In this document: positions 9,823-20,092 of the stretch, piece after piece
Position numbering within the stretch: the stretch's first letter is position 1
Layout of the letters: every line of letters begins with the position of its first letter
NCBI GenBank assembly: GCA_012862575.1
Contig: BLSF01000077.1
Location: 72,390 to 136,389 of the forward strand
DNA from: Parietichytrium sp. I65-24A
Taxonomy: Eukaryota > Sar > Bigyra > Thraustochytrida > Thraustochytriidae
Direction: 5' to 3'
DNA: 64,000 bases
The notes under the pieces: generated by a model
What the model saw: the letters and a program-made list of their open reading frames with translations, nothing else
What the model was told of the DNA's origin: nothing
The model's database searches: none
Made by a program: the position numbers and the translations under genes

Positions 9823-12480
9823 CTAGGTGTCGAAACACGCTGGACTGCTCCTCGTTTCCATTCTGTAGAGCAAACTAATGAACAAGACAACAATGGCCTG
9901 CAGAAAAACGATTAGAGCAACAAGTCTCAGAATGTGAGTTAGCCTTTGCTGAAAATCGATCAGCTTGTCGCTTTGAGAATCGCCGACGGTAGCATAGTCC
10001 TTTGCAGGTTGCGAATGCATACCTGGCGGTCTGTGGAAGTCACTATTGTTCACAGGCTCTTCCTCCTGTTTAGCGCCCAAGCGATGAGACATAAATTCTG
10101 TCAAGAAAGGAAACCATACAGACCGGTAGTAGGAAGTCATGTCTCGCACCGTCGCAACGGTGATCACTTGTTTGAAGATGTTGGTATCCACAAAAACCAC
10201 ATCTTGGGTCACCAGTAGACGCGTGGTGTTTTTAGAAATGGGTTCCAGCACAAATCTGGTTATGATTTTGAAGGTTTTGCCGTATGGGACGTTTGGGTTC
10301 ATCGTTAGGAGGTCGACGTGGTAGCCACACGCAGGAACGGCCTGCTTGATGAAGATCTCTGTATAGGCAGTGCTGACGGGCCTTATGCCCTTGCGTGGGA
10401 CTTTGTATTTGAGTTTCCTCGAAGCCCCCTCGCGCACGCCGGGCTCCCAGGGCTGTCGATCAAGCAGAACAGAGCCCTCGCTTTCGAACAGCCGATCCTG
10501 AAACATGTCCTCCGCAAAAATTGTATTGAACAGATCGTCGATAGGCGCGCCCATTATTTCATCCAAAAGAGTGTAGCGGTGCAAGCTTGGGACGACAAAT
10601 ACCGAAATACCGCTCTTCGACTTTATATATCTTTTGTCCCTGTCATTCGCTCCCAGATTTTTTACTTCGGTAGACACGAGCTTATTTGAGCCATCCTCGC
10701 CTGCTTTGCTTTGCAAGGATCTGACGATATACCCTATGTGCTCAGACTCTCGGATTGCACTGATTTTGGTCGACTCCTCCAACGCTTCCACGTATTGCGA
10801 AACAACGCTAGCACTCTCGCTGCGAGAGATCTCGAGCCGCAATCCTGCCACCCAGGCGTCCTTTTCTATTGCACTGCCCGCGTTGATGGTTCGTTTCGAC
10901 GACTCGCCAGAGATGTGCAGATGAAAGTAACCCTCCTCGGTTTGCGAGAAATCGGTTTCGTCCACGAAACACTCCGAGTCCAAAGGGAGGATCACGTCGG
11001 ACTGATGCTTTTGCTGTTGCTTTTCGACAGAGGAGGAGGCGTGAAGGAACTCTCGCTGAGATGGGTCCGATTCTGCGTGAACGAGGATGTAAGAAAACGG
11101 GGCCCATCCGAAAACGTGTCGCGGGGCATTTTGAGCGTCAAAATGCTTCTCTCCGTTCTTAGGCTGTCCGATCCCGGTCACGATACTTGCAAATCGGTTC
11201 GTCCAAGGCTTTCCGTTTTCTTTCAGTCCGACCCAACCTTCATACCGAATGCGAGAATTCGCGCCAGGTTCCTGATTCTCCACGCTCGACGAGGACGTCT
11301 CCGGCTGACACACCCGTACCTTCTCGCGAAACCATCTTCGCCGGCGGGCTATGTACTTTTGCTCGAATTCCACCCTAACTTTCCCGGAGGCAAGATCCTG
11401 GTCGATATCCCGTTGAGATGCCCCATAGATCCAACCCTGTGGGCTCAAATTCTTGTCCACCTCGAAAGGCTTGCTTACTCTCCAGCCGTCGAGTACCTCG
11501 CCGCTGAGCTCGCCCAGCGATTGTTTAGCAAAGGGGTTCCCAACACGATCGCAGAATCGCGATGGCATGGGCGACCACCTATTTTTTGATACCAAAGCCT
11601 GCATTTCCCAGACTTCGTCGGTTCTCTTGGAGTGGTATTGGTCACACAATAGCAGATTTCGCTTGGAAACTTGAAAGCGTTCGTCCTGCGAAAGGGCACG
11701 GCGGATTTTGGCGCCATCACTCTTCTGGCAGCCCATTTTGTTTTCACGCATGCTTGGTATTCGTGCCATGTGGCTTGAAGCAGTTGATCTGCTTGCCAGA
11801 AAACGTCGTTGAAGGCGCTGGATAGCGGCCAGACACCGCTTTGCCCGCAATTCGATCAGCTGCTCCTCGTACAGTCCCGCGCGATGGCGCAAAAGTGCAA
11901 TCCACCGTGGAACAGCGTCGAATTCCTGCGCGTTCGCCATCGTTCGAAAGTATACCGTCTTCGAGCCGGAAGGAGACTGCGAGCCATGTACATCCTCTGC
12001 GCCCTTCTTTGAGATCTCCACTACAAAATTGTTCCCGTCCACGGCTCGCACGCTGCGCACCCACGATAGTTCTGCTCGCCAGTCCGATGGGCCCCTCGGA
12101 TCCGAGGCCTTTCTCGCTTGGAGCATGCCATTCTCGACCGACACCATGGAATGCCGCCAGAGATCCTTTTCATCAGATATCCCCAGCGACCGTGCCAGCT
12201 TCTTCCCAAAGTTCATCTTCTTCACGCTCAGCCAACCCCCGGCGGCATCTCTTGACCTGTCCTTCTGATCGGACTTTTCATTTCCAGCTTTGCCAAAGTC
12301 GCCCACTACTTTTCCACTATTGCTGACATTCTCGCGCCGGCGCGTTGCACTCTCAGGACTGGCCGGCGGTGACGTTAGCGCCAGGCCAAACGCCACTCCG
12401 CGCACGTGCAGCCCGAGCGCTTGCGTCAGCAAGTTGTCAGCGCGAGCGTCCCAGACCGACATGCCCTCTCTCGCGGGCAT
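9823..12480 (-). CDS. PH-IQ-DysF-PH-VASt membrane protein, putative lipid transfer
   Basis: 885 residues in one exon from ATG 12480. Domains in order: a PH-like domain (about 80-200), an IQ motif (about 212-230, LRAKRCLAAIQRLQRRF), a dysferlin-like region (about 287-392: VWEMQ, RWSPMPSRFCDR, LDGW, GWIYG, then RRRRWFREKV), a second PH domain (about 411-552, ending DAWVAGLRLE), a VASt/StART-like domain (about 638-800), and a hydrophobic C-terminal anchor (about 851-872). VASt domains of the Lam/Ysp2/GRAMD1 families move sterols at membrane contact sites; DysF modules occur in ferlins, TECPR1 and Pex30-type peroxisomal and ER proteins. The anchor, two PH domains and VASt suggest a contact-site tether that binds one membrane by lipid recognition and sits in another, but this is inference. 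PH1 and DysF were assigned by eye and are the least certain. Confidence 0.85.
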   Translation of the reverse strand: MPAREGMSVWDARADNLLTQALGLHVRGVAFGLALTSPPASPESATRRRENVSNSGKVVGDFGKAGNEKSDQKDRSRDAAGGWLSVKKMNFGKKLARSLGISDEKDLWRHSMVSVENGMLQARKASDPRGPSDWRAELSWVRSVRAVDGNNFVVEISKKGAEDVHGSQSPSGSKTVYFRTMANAQEFDAVPRWIALLRHRAGLYEEQLIELRAKRCLAAIQRLQRRFLASRSTASSHMARIPSMRENKMGCQKSDGAKIRRALSQDERFQVSKRNLLLCDQYHSKRTDEVWEMQALVSKNRWSPMPSRFCDRVGNPFAKQSLGELSGEVLDGWRVSKPFEVDKNLSPQGWIYGASQRDIDQDLASGKVRVEFEQKYIARRRRWFREKVRVCQPETSSSSVENQEPGANSRIRYEGWVGLKENGKPWTNRFASIVTGIGQPKNGEKHFDAQNAPRHVFGWAPFSYILVHAESDPSQREFLHASSSVEKQQQKHQSDVILPLDSECFVDETDFSQTEEGYFHLHISGESSKRTINAGSAIEKDAWVAGLRLEISRSESASVVSQYVEALEESTKISAIRESEHIGYIVRSLQSKAGEDGSNKLVSTEVKNLGANDRDKRYIKSKSGISVFVVPSLHRYTLLDEIMGAPIDDLFNTIFAEDMFQDRLFESEGSVLLDRQPWEPGVREGASRKLKYKVPRKGIRPVSTAYTEIFIKQAVPACGYHVDLLTMNPNVPYGKTFKIITRFVLEPISKNTTRLLVTQDVVFVDTNIFKQVITVATVRDMTSYYRSVWFPFLTEFMSHRLGAKQEEEPVNNSDFHRPPGMHSQPAKDYATVGDSQSDKLIDFQQRLTHILRLVALIVFLQAIVVLFISLLYRMETRSSPACFDT

Positions 12481-13256
12481 GTATGTATGTGCGCCGCCAA
12501 TCTCGCACGAGGCTCAAGGCTCAAAAGGCTCAAGGCTTGGAGATCGAGAATCGCACGGAGATGTCCTTGCCGACTCGCTCAATGAATAAAAGTGCCAAGA
12601 GATGGTTCGCAGCTAGGAATGGCAACTTGTTGCAACACTCTTCTGTCGATGGAAGATGGAAGATGGAAGATGGAAGATGGAAGATGGAAGATGATCTAAA
12701 CTCCTGTCTCTGTCACACGAGGAAAAGTTGCGTACTAGTTACACGCACAGTCAGTACCGGTACGTTATTGGCACGCAAGTGCTACTCTACCTTTAGAGTA
12801 GCAAGCAAGCAAGCAAGCAAGCAAGAGCTCTCAAGGCTTGTATCGCTTGCACCGGTACTGCAACAACTGTAACAACTGCAACTCAAAACCCAAACCCAAA
12901 ACGCAAAACGCAAAACCCAAGGCCCAAAATGCGCGGTTCTCCTGGCGCTTGCAGTCCTATTCACTCAAGTTGAACGTGGGTCTCTTCAGTCTCTTCCGCT
13001 TCAAAGATTCTTATCTGTTGGACTGTGAACTTGTGAAAAAGTGAAAGGGGTCTCTTTGATTGTTCGGTCGATCCATCAACGGCGGGCATCGTGGACATCG
13101 GGCTTGACGACAAAACATGTAATTTTGACTGACTTATAGTCATTGTCTTGCAAACCCCCCCCCAGAAAACAAGGCCCAAAATGCGCGGTGCTCCTGGCGC
13201 TTGCAGTCCTATTCACTCAAGTTGAACGTGGGTCTCTTCCACTTCAAAGTTTCTTA
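12481..13256. repeat. Repeat-rich spacer
   Basis: Holds a GATGGAA tandem repeat (about 12648-12693), a (GCAA)6 run (about 12801-12825), A/C-rich degenerate repeats (about 12885-12920), and the first unit of a direct repeat of about 252 bp (first unit from 12919, second from 13171). The second unit runs into the 1.95-kb tandem duplication. No coding sequence is supported. Confidence 0.75.
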
Positions 13257-13592
13257 TTTGTTGGAATGTGAACTTGTGAAAGGCGTCTCTTTGTTTGTTC
13301 GATCCATGCATCAACGACGGACATCGTGGACGTCGGACTTGACGACAAAACATGTAATTTTGACTGATAACTTTGTCTAGCAATTGTGACACTCTTCGCG
13401 GTAAAAAAAACAAGGCCGATACTTGGGCACTGATCGGCACGCTAAAGTTCTGACACTAACTTATACGCCGAGCTCCAGGCGGAGGTCTGCGCAAACATGT
13501 TCACGGCGAATAAAAGCCAGTGAACTTTCGAAAAAAATTCAAACCATAATTAATTTTCTTTGTTCTTGCGCGTTTTCTCGTGCATATGCCTT

Positions 13593-13994
13593 CTACCTGC
13601 AGTAGCAGCACGGACCGGAACCGCATCCATTAACGTAGCACGCGAGCGTCTCGTTCTTCTCATCGACTTTCATCACCAGTGTGTCACCCTTAGCGTTGAT
13701 GTAATGCGCGTTGCCCATTCTGTTCAACAAGATGCAGCAACCAAAAGGGATTGTACCGATACCGGGCCACAGGCACCCATCGCACTCTAGATTGTACACG
13801 CACGCGATCGGAAATTTGCACGGCTTCATGCAATGCACTACATAGCACCCGCTTTTGGCAGCCCTCCTGTCCTCCGGGAGCCCGCGGCAATAGGCCAGCG
13901 CTTCGCCCTGCGGCAGTTTGCCCATCTCTCTCACCATCGACTCAACCTGGGGCGGCTGCATGCGAGCCTCGCTTTCGATGGCACCTCCAAACAT
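13593..13994 (-). CDS. Small Cys-rich protein, copy 1
   Basis: 133 residues with 14 cysteines, starting MFGGAIESEA. I do not recognise the family. The first 35 residues are Cys-free and the rest is dense in Cys (SGCYVVHCMKPCKF, IPFGCCILL, and a C-terminal run of five Cys in the last 16 residues). There is no signal peptide, so a metal-binding or cytosolic disulfide-poor protein is as likely as a secreted one. The frame is open upstream to 14240, but the upstream part differs by indels between the two tandem copies while the region from MFGG on is identical; the ATG at 13994 is therefore preferred. Confidence 0.65.
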   Translation of the reverse strand: MFGGAIESEARMQPPQVESMVREMGKLPQGEALAYCRGLPEDRRAAKSGCYVVHCMKPCKFPIACVYNLECDGCLWPGIGTIPFGCCILLNRMGNAHYINAKGDTLVMKVDEKNETLACYVNGCGSGPCCYCR

Positions 13995-14440
13995 TTTGTT
14001 AGTTCGGGACTGCACAAGTGAGTCACTTGAGCTTCTGCAGCAAATGAAAGCTGCCCGCTTCACGAGCAGCGAGCTGCTTTGCGTCTGCGGGAAACGAGTA
14101 CACGCTTCAGTTCTCAAAGCTGGATCAATGCCCAGCGTGGCGAGGATGAGCGAATGTGACTGCGTGTTCACGTTTCCATTCTTCAAACTGGCTGTATTTC
14201 CAGTTTCCACATGTTCCCACCGTGACATCTTTCCACTCAACGGACTGCACCCATCCCTTTGAACTTTTTGCGATTGAATAGTTGGTTTTATCGATTTTTA
14301 CTGTACTGCAAGAAGGGCATACGTCCAAGTTGCTTTCGTTTTACGTTGTTCTTCCTCCCGCAAACGTAGCGCATCAGCTAAGCGAGCTCTGAGTCCAACT
14401 TGAACATCATGCTAAAGCCACATCTTCTTTGCCGATTTTC

Positions 14441-14499
14441 CGCAGTTTCCGCAGTTTCCGCAGTTTCCGCAGTTTCCGCAGTTTCCGCAATTTACACAG
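14441..14499. repeat. 9-bp tandem repeat (CGCAGTTTC), copy 1
   Basis: About six units in a row, decaying into CAGTTTACAC-like variants. The matching place in the second large copy (about 16406-16440) has only about three to four units, so the array length differs between the copies. Confidence 0.85.
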
Positions 14500-15202
14500 T
14501 TTGCACAGTTTGCACCCAAACCCCCAAAATGTGCGACGAGTAATAGGTTTTAATAATTCTCCCTAAGTGAGAACGTCAGCAAATGATGTCATCTCTTTTC
14601 GTTTCGCCAAAAAAAAGAACAAAAGAATGGACTCGTCCAAGGCTAGGAGCTCCTAGGCCCAGTAGGTGTTTTCCGGAATGATCGCTTTGTTCTTTTTGGA
14701 GAGAAAAAGCCTCCTTACATTTGTATTTGAATGATCGCTTTGTTCTTTTTGACCAGAGAAGTAATTTAGAAAACATACAAGTTCTCCTGCTGTAAAGATT
14801 GCAAAATTAAAAAAATTTGAGCTACTAATCGAAGGCGAAGGTGTGCATGCGTATCGCACTGTGCGATGCGAACACAAGATCGAATGGCTCTTGGCGCAGC
14901 TGAAAGGACACCGAAGCAAAATAGATAAAGAAAGAGACTCTTCCGCTGTACTAGCTTTTTTGTTTTAATACATACCATCTTTGACACTTTCGCTTGAAAA
15001 ATCTTAAAGTTTGGCGTTTTGAAGCCACCAGGGGAGAAATAGGCTCTTGCGTACAGAACACATGGGTAAGGAAAATCGCGTCAAAGTTCTGGCGAGAGGT
15101 TTGGGGAGAACAGAATTCGGTTTGCATTGGTAAGGTGCGTTCCCAAAGGAGATTGTAGCACACTCCTGCTCTGTTCGTTTCCACTCAAAATCTCAACATC
15201 TC

Positions 15203-15203
15203 N
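15203..15203. other. Undetermined base at duplication seam
   Basis: A single N lies exactly where copy 1 of the 1.95-kb duplication ends and copy 2 begins. It looks like a placeholder gap between joined pieces. Confidence 0.9.
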
Positions 15204-15204
15204 G

Positions 15205-17171
15205 TTTGTTGGAATGTGAACTTGTGAAAGGCGTCTCTTTGTTTGTTCGATCCATGCATCAACGACGGACATCGTGGACGTCGGACTTGACGACAAAACA
15301 TGTAATTTTGACTGATAACTTTGTCTAGCAATTGTGACACTCTTCGCGGTAAAAAAAACAAGGCCGATACTTGGGCACTGATCGGCACGCTAAAGTTCTG
15401 ACACTAACTTATACGCCGAGCTCCAGGCGGAGGTCTGCGCAAACATGTTCACGGCGAATAAAAGCCAGTGAACTTTCGAAAAAAATTCAAACCATAATTA
15501 ATTTTCTTTGTTCTTGCGCGTTTTCTCGTGCATATGCCTTCTACCTGCAGTAGCAGCACGGACCGGAACCGCATCCATTAACGTAGCACGCGAGCGTCTC
15601 GTTCTTCTCATCGACTTTCATCACCAGTGTGTCACCCTTAGCGTTGATGTAATGCGCGTTGCCCATTCTGTTCAACAAGATGCAGCAACCAAAAGGGATT
15701 GTACCGATACCGGGCCACAGGCACCCATCGCACTCTAGATTGTACACGCACGCGATCGGAAATTTGCACGGCTTCATGCAATGCACTACATAGCACCCGC
15801 TTTTGGCAGCCCTCCTGTCCTCCGGGAGCCCGCGGCAATAGGCCAGCGCTTCGCCCTGCGGCAGTTTGCCCATCTCTCTCACCATCGACTCAACCTGGGG
15901 CGGCTGCATGCGAGCCTCGCTTTCGATGGCACCTCCAAACATTTTGTTAGTTCGCGGACTGCACAAGTGAGTCACTTGAGCTTCTGCAGCAAATGAAAGC
16001 TGCCCGCTTCACGAGCAGCGAGCTGCTTTGCGTCTGCGGGAAACGAGTACACGCTTCAGTTCTCAAAGCTGGATCAATGCCCAGCGTGGCGAGGATGAGC
16101 GAATGCGACTGCGTGTTCACGTTTCCATTGAAACTGGCTGTATTTCCAGTTTCCACATGTTCCCACCGTGACATCTTTCCACTCAACGGACTGCACCCAT
16201 CCCTTTGAACTTTTTGCGATTGAATAGTTGGTTTTACTGACTGTGAATTCTAAATTCTGATTTTTACTGTACTGCAAGAAGGGCATACGTCCAAGTTGCT
16301 TTCGTTTTACGTTGTTCTTCCTCCCGCAAACGTAGCGCATCAGCTAAGCGAGCTCTGAGTCCAACTTGAACATCATGCTAAAGCCACATCTTCTTTGCCG
16401 ATTTTCCGCAGTTTCCGCAGTTTCTGCAGTTTCCGCAATTTACACAGTTTGCACCCAACCGTACCCAACCCCCAAAATGTGCGACGAGTAATAGGTTTTA
16501 ATAATTCTCCCTAAGTGAGAACGTCAGCAAATGATGTCATCTCTTTTCGCTCCCCATAGTTTCGCTATGTTTCGCCAAAAAAGAAGAACAAAAGAATGGA
16601 CTCGTCCAAGGCTAGGAACTCCTATGCCCAGTAGGTGTTTTCCGGAATGATCGCTTTGTTCTTTTTGGAGAGAAAAAGCCTCCTTACATTTGTATTTGAA
16701 TGATCGCTTTGTTCTTTTTGACCAGTGAAGTAATTTAGAAAACATACAAGTTCTCCTGCTGTAAAGATTGCAAAAATAAAAAAATTCGAGCTACTAATCG
16801 AAGGCGAAGGTGTGCATGCGTATCGCACTGTGCGATGCGAACACAAGATCGAATGGCTCTTGGCGCAGCTGAAAGGACACCGAAGCAAAATAGATAAAGA
16901 AAGAGACTCTTCCGCTGTACTAGCTTTTTTGTTTTAATACATACCATCTTTGACACTTTCGCTTGAAAAATCTTAAAGTTTGGCGTTTTGAAGCCACCAG
17001 GGGAGAAATAGGCTCTTGCGTACAGAACACATGGGTAAGGAAAATCGCGTCAAAGTTCTGGCGAGAGGTTTGGGGAGAACAGAATTCGGTTTGCATTGGT
17101 AAGGTGCGTTCCCAAAGGAGATTGTAGCACACTCCTGCTCTGCTCATTTCCACTCAAAATCTCAACATCTC
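15205..17171. repeat. Tandem duplication, copy 2
   Basis: Second copy of the 1.95-kb unit that starts at 13257. Differences include a one-base insertion near 15956, a short indel near 16131, an insertion of about 20 bp near 16240 and a shorter 9-bp array. Since the copies are joined at an N, this could be a real tandem duplication or two alleles or contigs placed end to end. Confidence 0.9.
15541..15942 (-). CDS. Small Cys-rich protein, copy 2
   Basis: Encodes the same 133 residues as the copy at 13593-13994; by eye the coding sequences are identical at the nucleotide level. Upstream, a one-base insertion relative to copy 1 changes the reading frame, which supports starting at the ATG at 15942 rather than at an upstream codon. 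Function unknown; whether two genes truly exist depends on the assembly question at 15203. Confidence 0.6.
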   Translation of the reverse strand: MFGGAIESEARMQPPQVESMVREMGKLPQGEALAYCRGLPEDRRAAKSGCYVVHCMKPCKFPIACVYNLECDGCLWPGIGTIPFGCCILLNRMGNAHYINAKGDTLVMKVDEKNETLACYVNGCGSGPCCYCR

Positions 17172-17295
17172 AACATCAGGATTTGCTTGTCCACTCCCGC
17201 GCAGGTCATGGCATAAGCTGAGGTAAAATGCAATGATTCACTTCACCGTCCCACGACTCGCAGGGGCCAAACAGCGTCTGACTCCGTTTGAGCAA

Positions 17296-17652
17296 TTATG
17301 CGGTGTCCATCGCAGTAGCTTCATCTGTTGTTTTGTCGGCGAGCACCTCTCTGAGAAACCTTTTTGCCACAACTAGTTTATCCGCTGCAATCTGCGCGTC
17401 CTTGTGCTTGCCGTACGAGCTTCTCTCGAATGGAATGTACTTTTCCAACCTGGGAATCTCAACTGCCACGCGGTCGTGCACTTCATTCAGGCTCTCCAGT
17501 ATCTTGGCAGAATGCTGGCCCAGCAGTTCAGTGTCCACGCGCTCGCCCTTGCCGAGACCTTGTAAATGCTCCACTGTATTTTGAGTGAGCTCCACTACTT
17601 TGAGCACCAACTCTTCTGCCGCGTCCAAATTTTCCAGCGTGCTCTGCGTCAT
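17296..17652 (-). CDS. MED11: Mediator subunit 11-like protein
   Basis: 118 residues from ATG 17652; upstream the frame is open only to a GTG. The sequence is almost wholly helical: STLENLDAAEELVLKVVELT, then a second long amphipathic helix and the signature-like segment ERSSYGKHKDAQIAADK before the last helix. This matches the order and the GSSYSSRKDCQMAL-like motif I know from MED11, and the length is normal for it. MED11 pairs with MED22 in the Mediator head and contacts the general transcription factors at RNA polymerase II promoters. It lies 120 bp beyond the end of the tandem duplication. Confidence is moderate because short helical proteins are easily misassigned. Confidence 0.6.
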   Translation of the reverse strand: MTQSTLENLDAAEELVLKVVELTQNTVEHLQGLGKGERVDTELLGQHSAKILESLNEVHDRVAVEIPRLEKYIPFERSSYGKHKDAQIAADKLVVAKRFLREVLADKTTDEATAMDTA

Positions 17653-18706
17653 GATTGCTGTTGTTGTTCCGTACACGTGTTCTAAACTTTAAATAAACAC
17701 ACCTTCTCCGTCGATCCCTTTCTTGAGAACGCTTGAAATTTCTGCTACGTGCTTACCGTCAATGTATCCAATGTATATCCAATGTATCAAATATATTGTC
17801 GAATCAGTATCGCTCTTCGTTCTCACGTTTTACCTTTGTTCCAAAAGACTTTTGTTTCGCTTCGATCTCTCTGCTCACTCAGCGATCAGAGTGAGATTAG
17901 GTCGAGCGATGTTACCGGAATAGGCTCCAACAACAGGTAGGTACTCGGGGACCGATACTACTACCTCGATTTAGAGTTATACTCTAACTGAGAGTGGTTT
18001 CTTATCGTACCCGCACCTGTCACACGTGGTACTCGCTGTGAAACATTGTGAAACCTAACCTTTGCCACTCCTAGGTTTAATCATATTACAGTCCTATGGA
18101 TTTCAGCAATACCAGACTACATCAAAATAGTATTGAACAACGAGGAAATGACAATATGCTTATGATTGAAAGCCACATTAATGCTATCCTATAAATCAAA
18201 TCCTATGAAATATATGTCTAGAAGCGTTCCGCAGTTGTATACCTAGCAATGCTAAGGTAATGCTACTAAACTGGTAAGGATTTCTACTCGTAGCTAGAGA
18301 CCGTGCGCGTACGTACACACGAGTACACCGCATAATTGGAGATTCACAGAGAGTAGCATATGATAGCATGTGATAGTAAATGATACATACGCAGGCTTGG
18401 ACGGTTACATTCGGATAGGAGAAGACACTGAGAGCATCAGTCTCAAAGTGAAGATTGGTTATCGTTAGCACGTGGACGACTGGACAGACTTTGGAGCAGG
18501 TGACAGTGAAGATAGAAATTTGAAATCTGACATTTGAAATTTGACATCTGACATCTGAAATCTGAAAGAATTGGTTGAATTTGATTGATTCTGCGATTGA
18601 TTGGCACACGGATTGCTTTGTTGAATGACCGCTTCCTCTGTCTCAAGTTTGAAGTTTGAAGTTTGAAGGCTGACTGCGAAGAGTACGAGGAGAGCAAGAA
18701 GAGTGA
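17653..18706. other. Divergent intergenic region
   Basis: Between the 5' ends of the MED11-like gene (-) and the sulfotransferase (+). At about 18518-18570 there is an interrupted repeat of GAAATCTGACATTT-like words, and at about 18648-18668 a short TTTGAAG repeat. No gene is seen. Confidence 0.6.
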
Positions 18707-19944
18707 ATGTTACCACGCAACTCGCAGCTGCGGACAGCTCTTGCCTGCTTTGTCATCTTTGCTCTGTTGTTTTGGGTGAAAGAACGGATTCTTGGTGATG
18801 ATGCGAACGTCGCTTTAGAGCCTTTGGGCAGCAGCGAAGCTGTCATACTTCGAGAAACAGTCCACGACTCGGACAATCATGCGCCTCAGAGAGAGTATAG
18901 TGTGAACCCGTCTGATGCGGGATTGGAGTTGTTCGCACCTGGTAGTCTTGCGAATACGAGCAGACTGGAGGTGCTAAAAAGATGCAGCAAGGGGCATGCC
19001 AAGTTTTCGGTCTATTATAATTTTTGCGCATATTCGGTACGTTGAAAAGTTGCCGTCTAGCTTTCGCCCTGGATGTGTGACTGACTTTTTGTTTGCTCGA
19101 GTACGTCTGCAGCCAGACTTCAAGGTTCTATTGTATGTAATCCCAAAAGCTGGAAGCTCCACTCTAAGGCACGCCATGAAGGACCCGGGCTCATTTCAAG
19201 CAAAAGAGCTTCCGCCGTTTGAGTGTTTGCGTATGTGGAACGATGAAACTGCGCACTACATCAAAGGAACATTGGTGAGAGAGCCTCTTGCAAGATTCTT
19301 TTCGGGATACGACGAAATGATGAGCCGGCTCATGATGGAAGCGAACAGACAACCGCTAGCGAAATATGCCCGTTTCTTTCAAGTACGTGTACCATCGTGA
19401 CGTTCTCGTGTTTCACTTACTTTTTGCCCTGCTAACATGAACATGAGTGTAGCCCTTTCAAAACGCAACATCTCGGGACTATAAAGCTCTTTTCGGCGAC
19501 ACGGAAGGGGTCGCCAAACTTACAGCTGCATTCGAAACTTTCGTAGAAGACTTTGACGGCAAATCTCTAGTTGACATCCACTTGCACCCGCAAACCAATC
19601 AGCTTTGGAATATTTACACGGACAAAGTCTTCGATTTAGATGTACTCCTTGAGTTGAGCGACTTTGACGAAGCAATTGACGCACTCGCAAATCGAGTTGG
19701 CGCTGCGCCACCACGTAAAAAGGTGGGAAGGTCAGCGCCAAGAAGATTTAACGTGTCCGCATTATCGTCAGCTACTGTCCAGAAGATTTGTGTTCTGTTA
19801 GCGAGAGATTTTTGCTGCCTAAACTACCCGCTCCCGGAGCCTTGCACCAGAGAAAATCTTGCACAGGGAAGCAGGGTGATGTGTCAAATTTTGCCGAACA
19901 AGACAAGGGTGGGGGAGCCTGACATAGACTTTATTCTGTTATGA
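18707..19944 (+). CDS. Type II membrane sulfotransferase, three exons
   Basis: Exons 18707-19036, 19113-19382 and 19453-19944 join in phase 0 to 363 residues, with introns of 76 and 70 nt. A signal anchor (about residues 9-25, ALACFVIFALLFWV) is followed by a lumenal stem. The catalytic part shows a 5'-phosphosulfate-binding loop (YVIPKAGSST, directly after the first splice junction) and a 3'-phosphate motif (VREPLARFFSGYDEM), as in the carbohydrate sulfotransferase families that use PAPS. The C-terminus has LNYPLPEPC, common in HNK-1/chondroitin-type enzymes. It should act in the Golgi, sulfating a glycan; the acceptor cannot be read from the sequence. The short distance from anchor to catalytic loop (about 90 residues) is typical. 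Confidence 0.85.
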
Positions 19945-20092
19945 TTTTCGTATCTAAACTTGAATTGTGAACAAACTTATCATGCTGTGTAATGTATAGT
20001 GTTGGCAGCTCTTGCCACCAGCAAGACACAAGACCTTGATGTTAATTTAATTTTATTTTTTGAACGCAAGAAAAGGAGTTGATTAGGACCAT

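Larger units (their letters stand above)
13257..15202. repeat. Tandem duplication, copy 1 (about 1.95 kb)
   Basis: This segment repeats at an offset of about 1948 bp (15205-17150 and slightly beyond). Over the two copies the sequence is nearly identical, with a few small indels and a difference in the number of a 9-bp repeat. It carries one copy of the Cys-rich gene. A single N at 15203 marks the junction to the second copy. Confidence 0.9.

Noticed and set aside
13297-13330. tRNA-like T-arm word (GTTCGATCCA)
   Set aside because: No matching acceptor, D- or anticodon stems on either side; the word is part of the repeated unit.
12481-17171. CRISPR-like array reading of the tandem repeats
   Set aside because: Units are contiguous without unique spacers, and the genome is eukaryotic.
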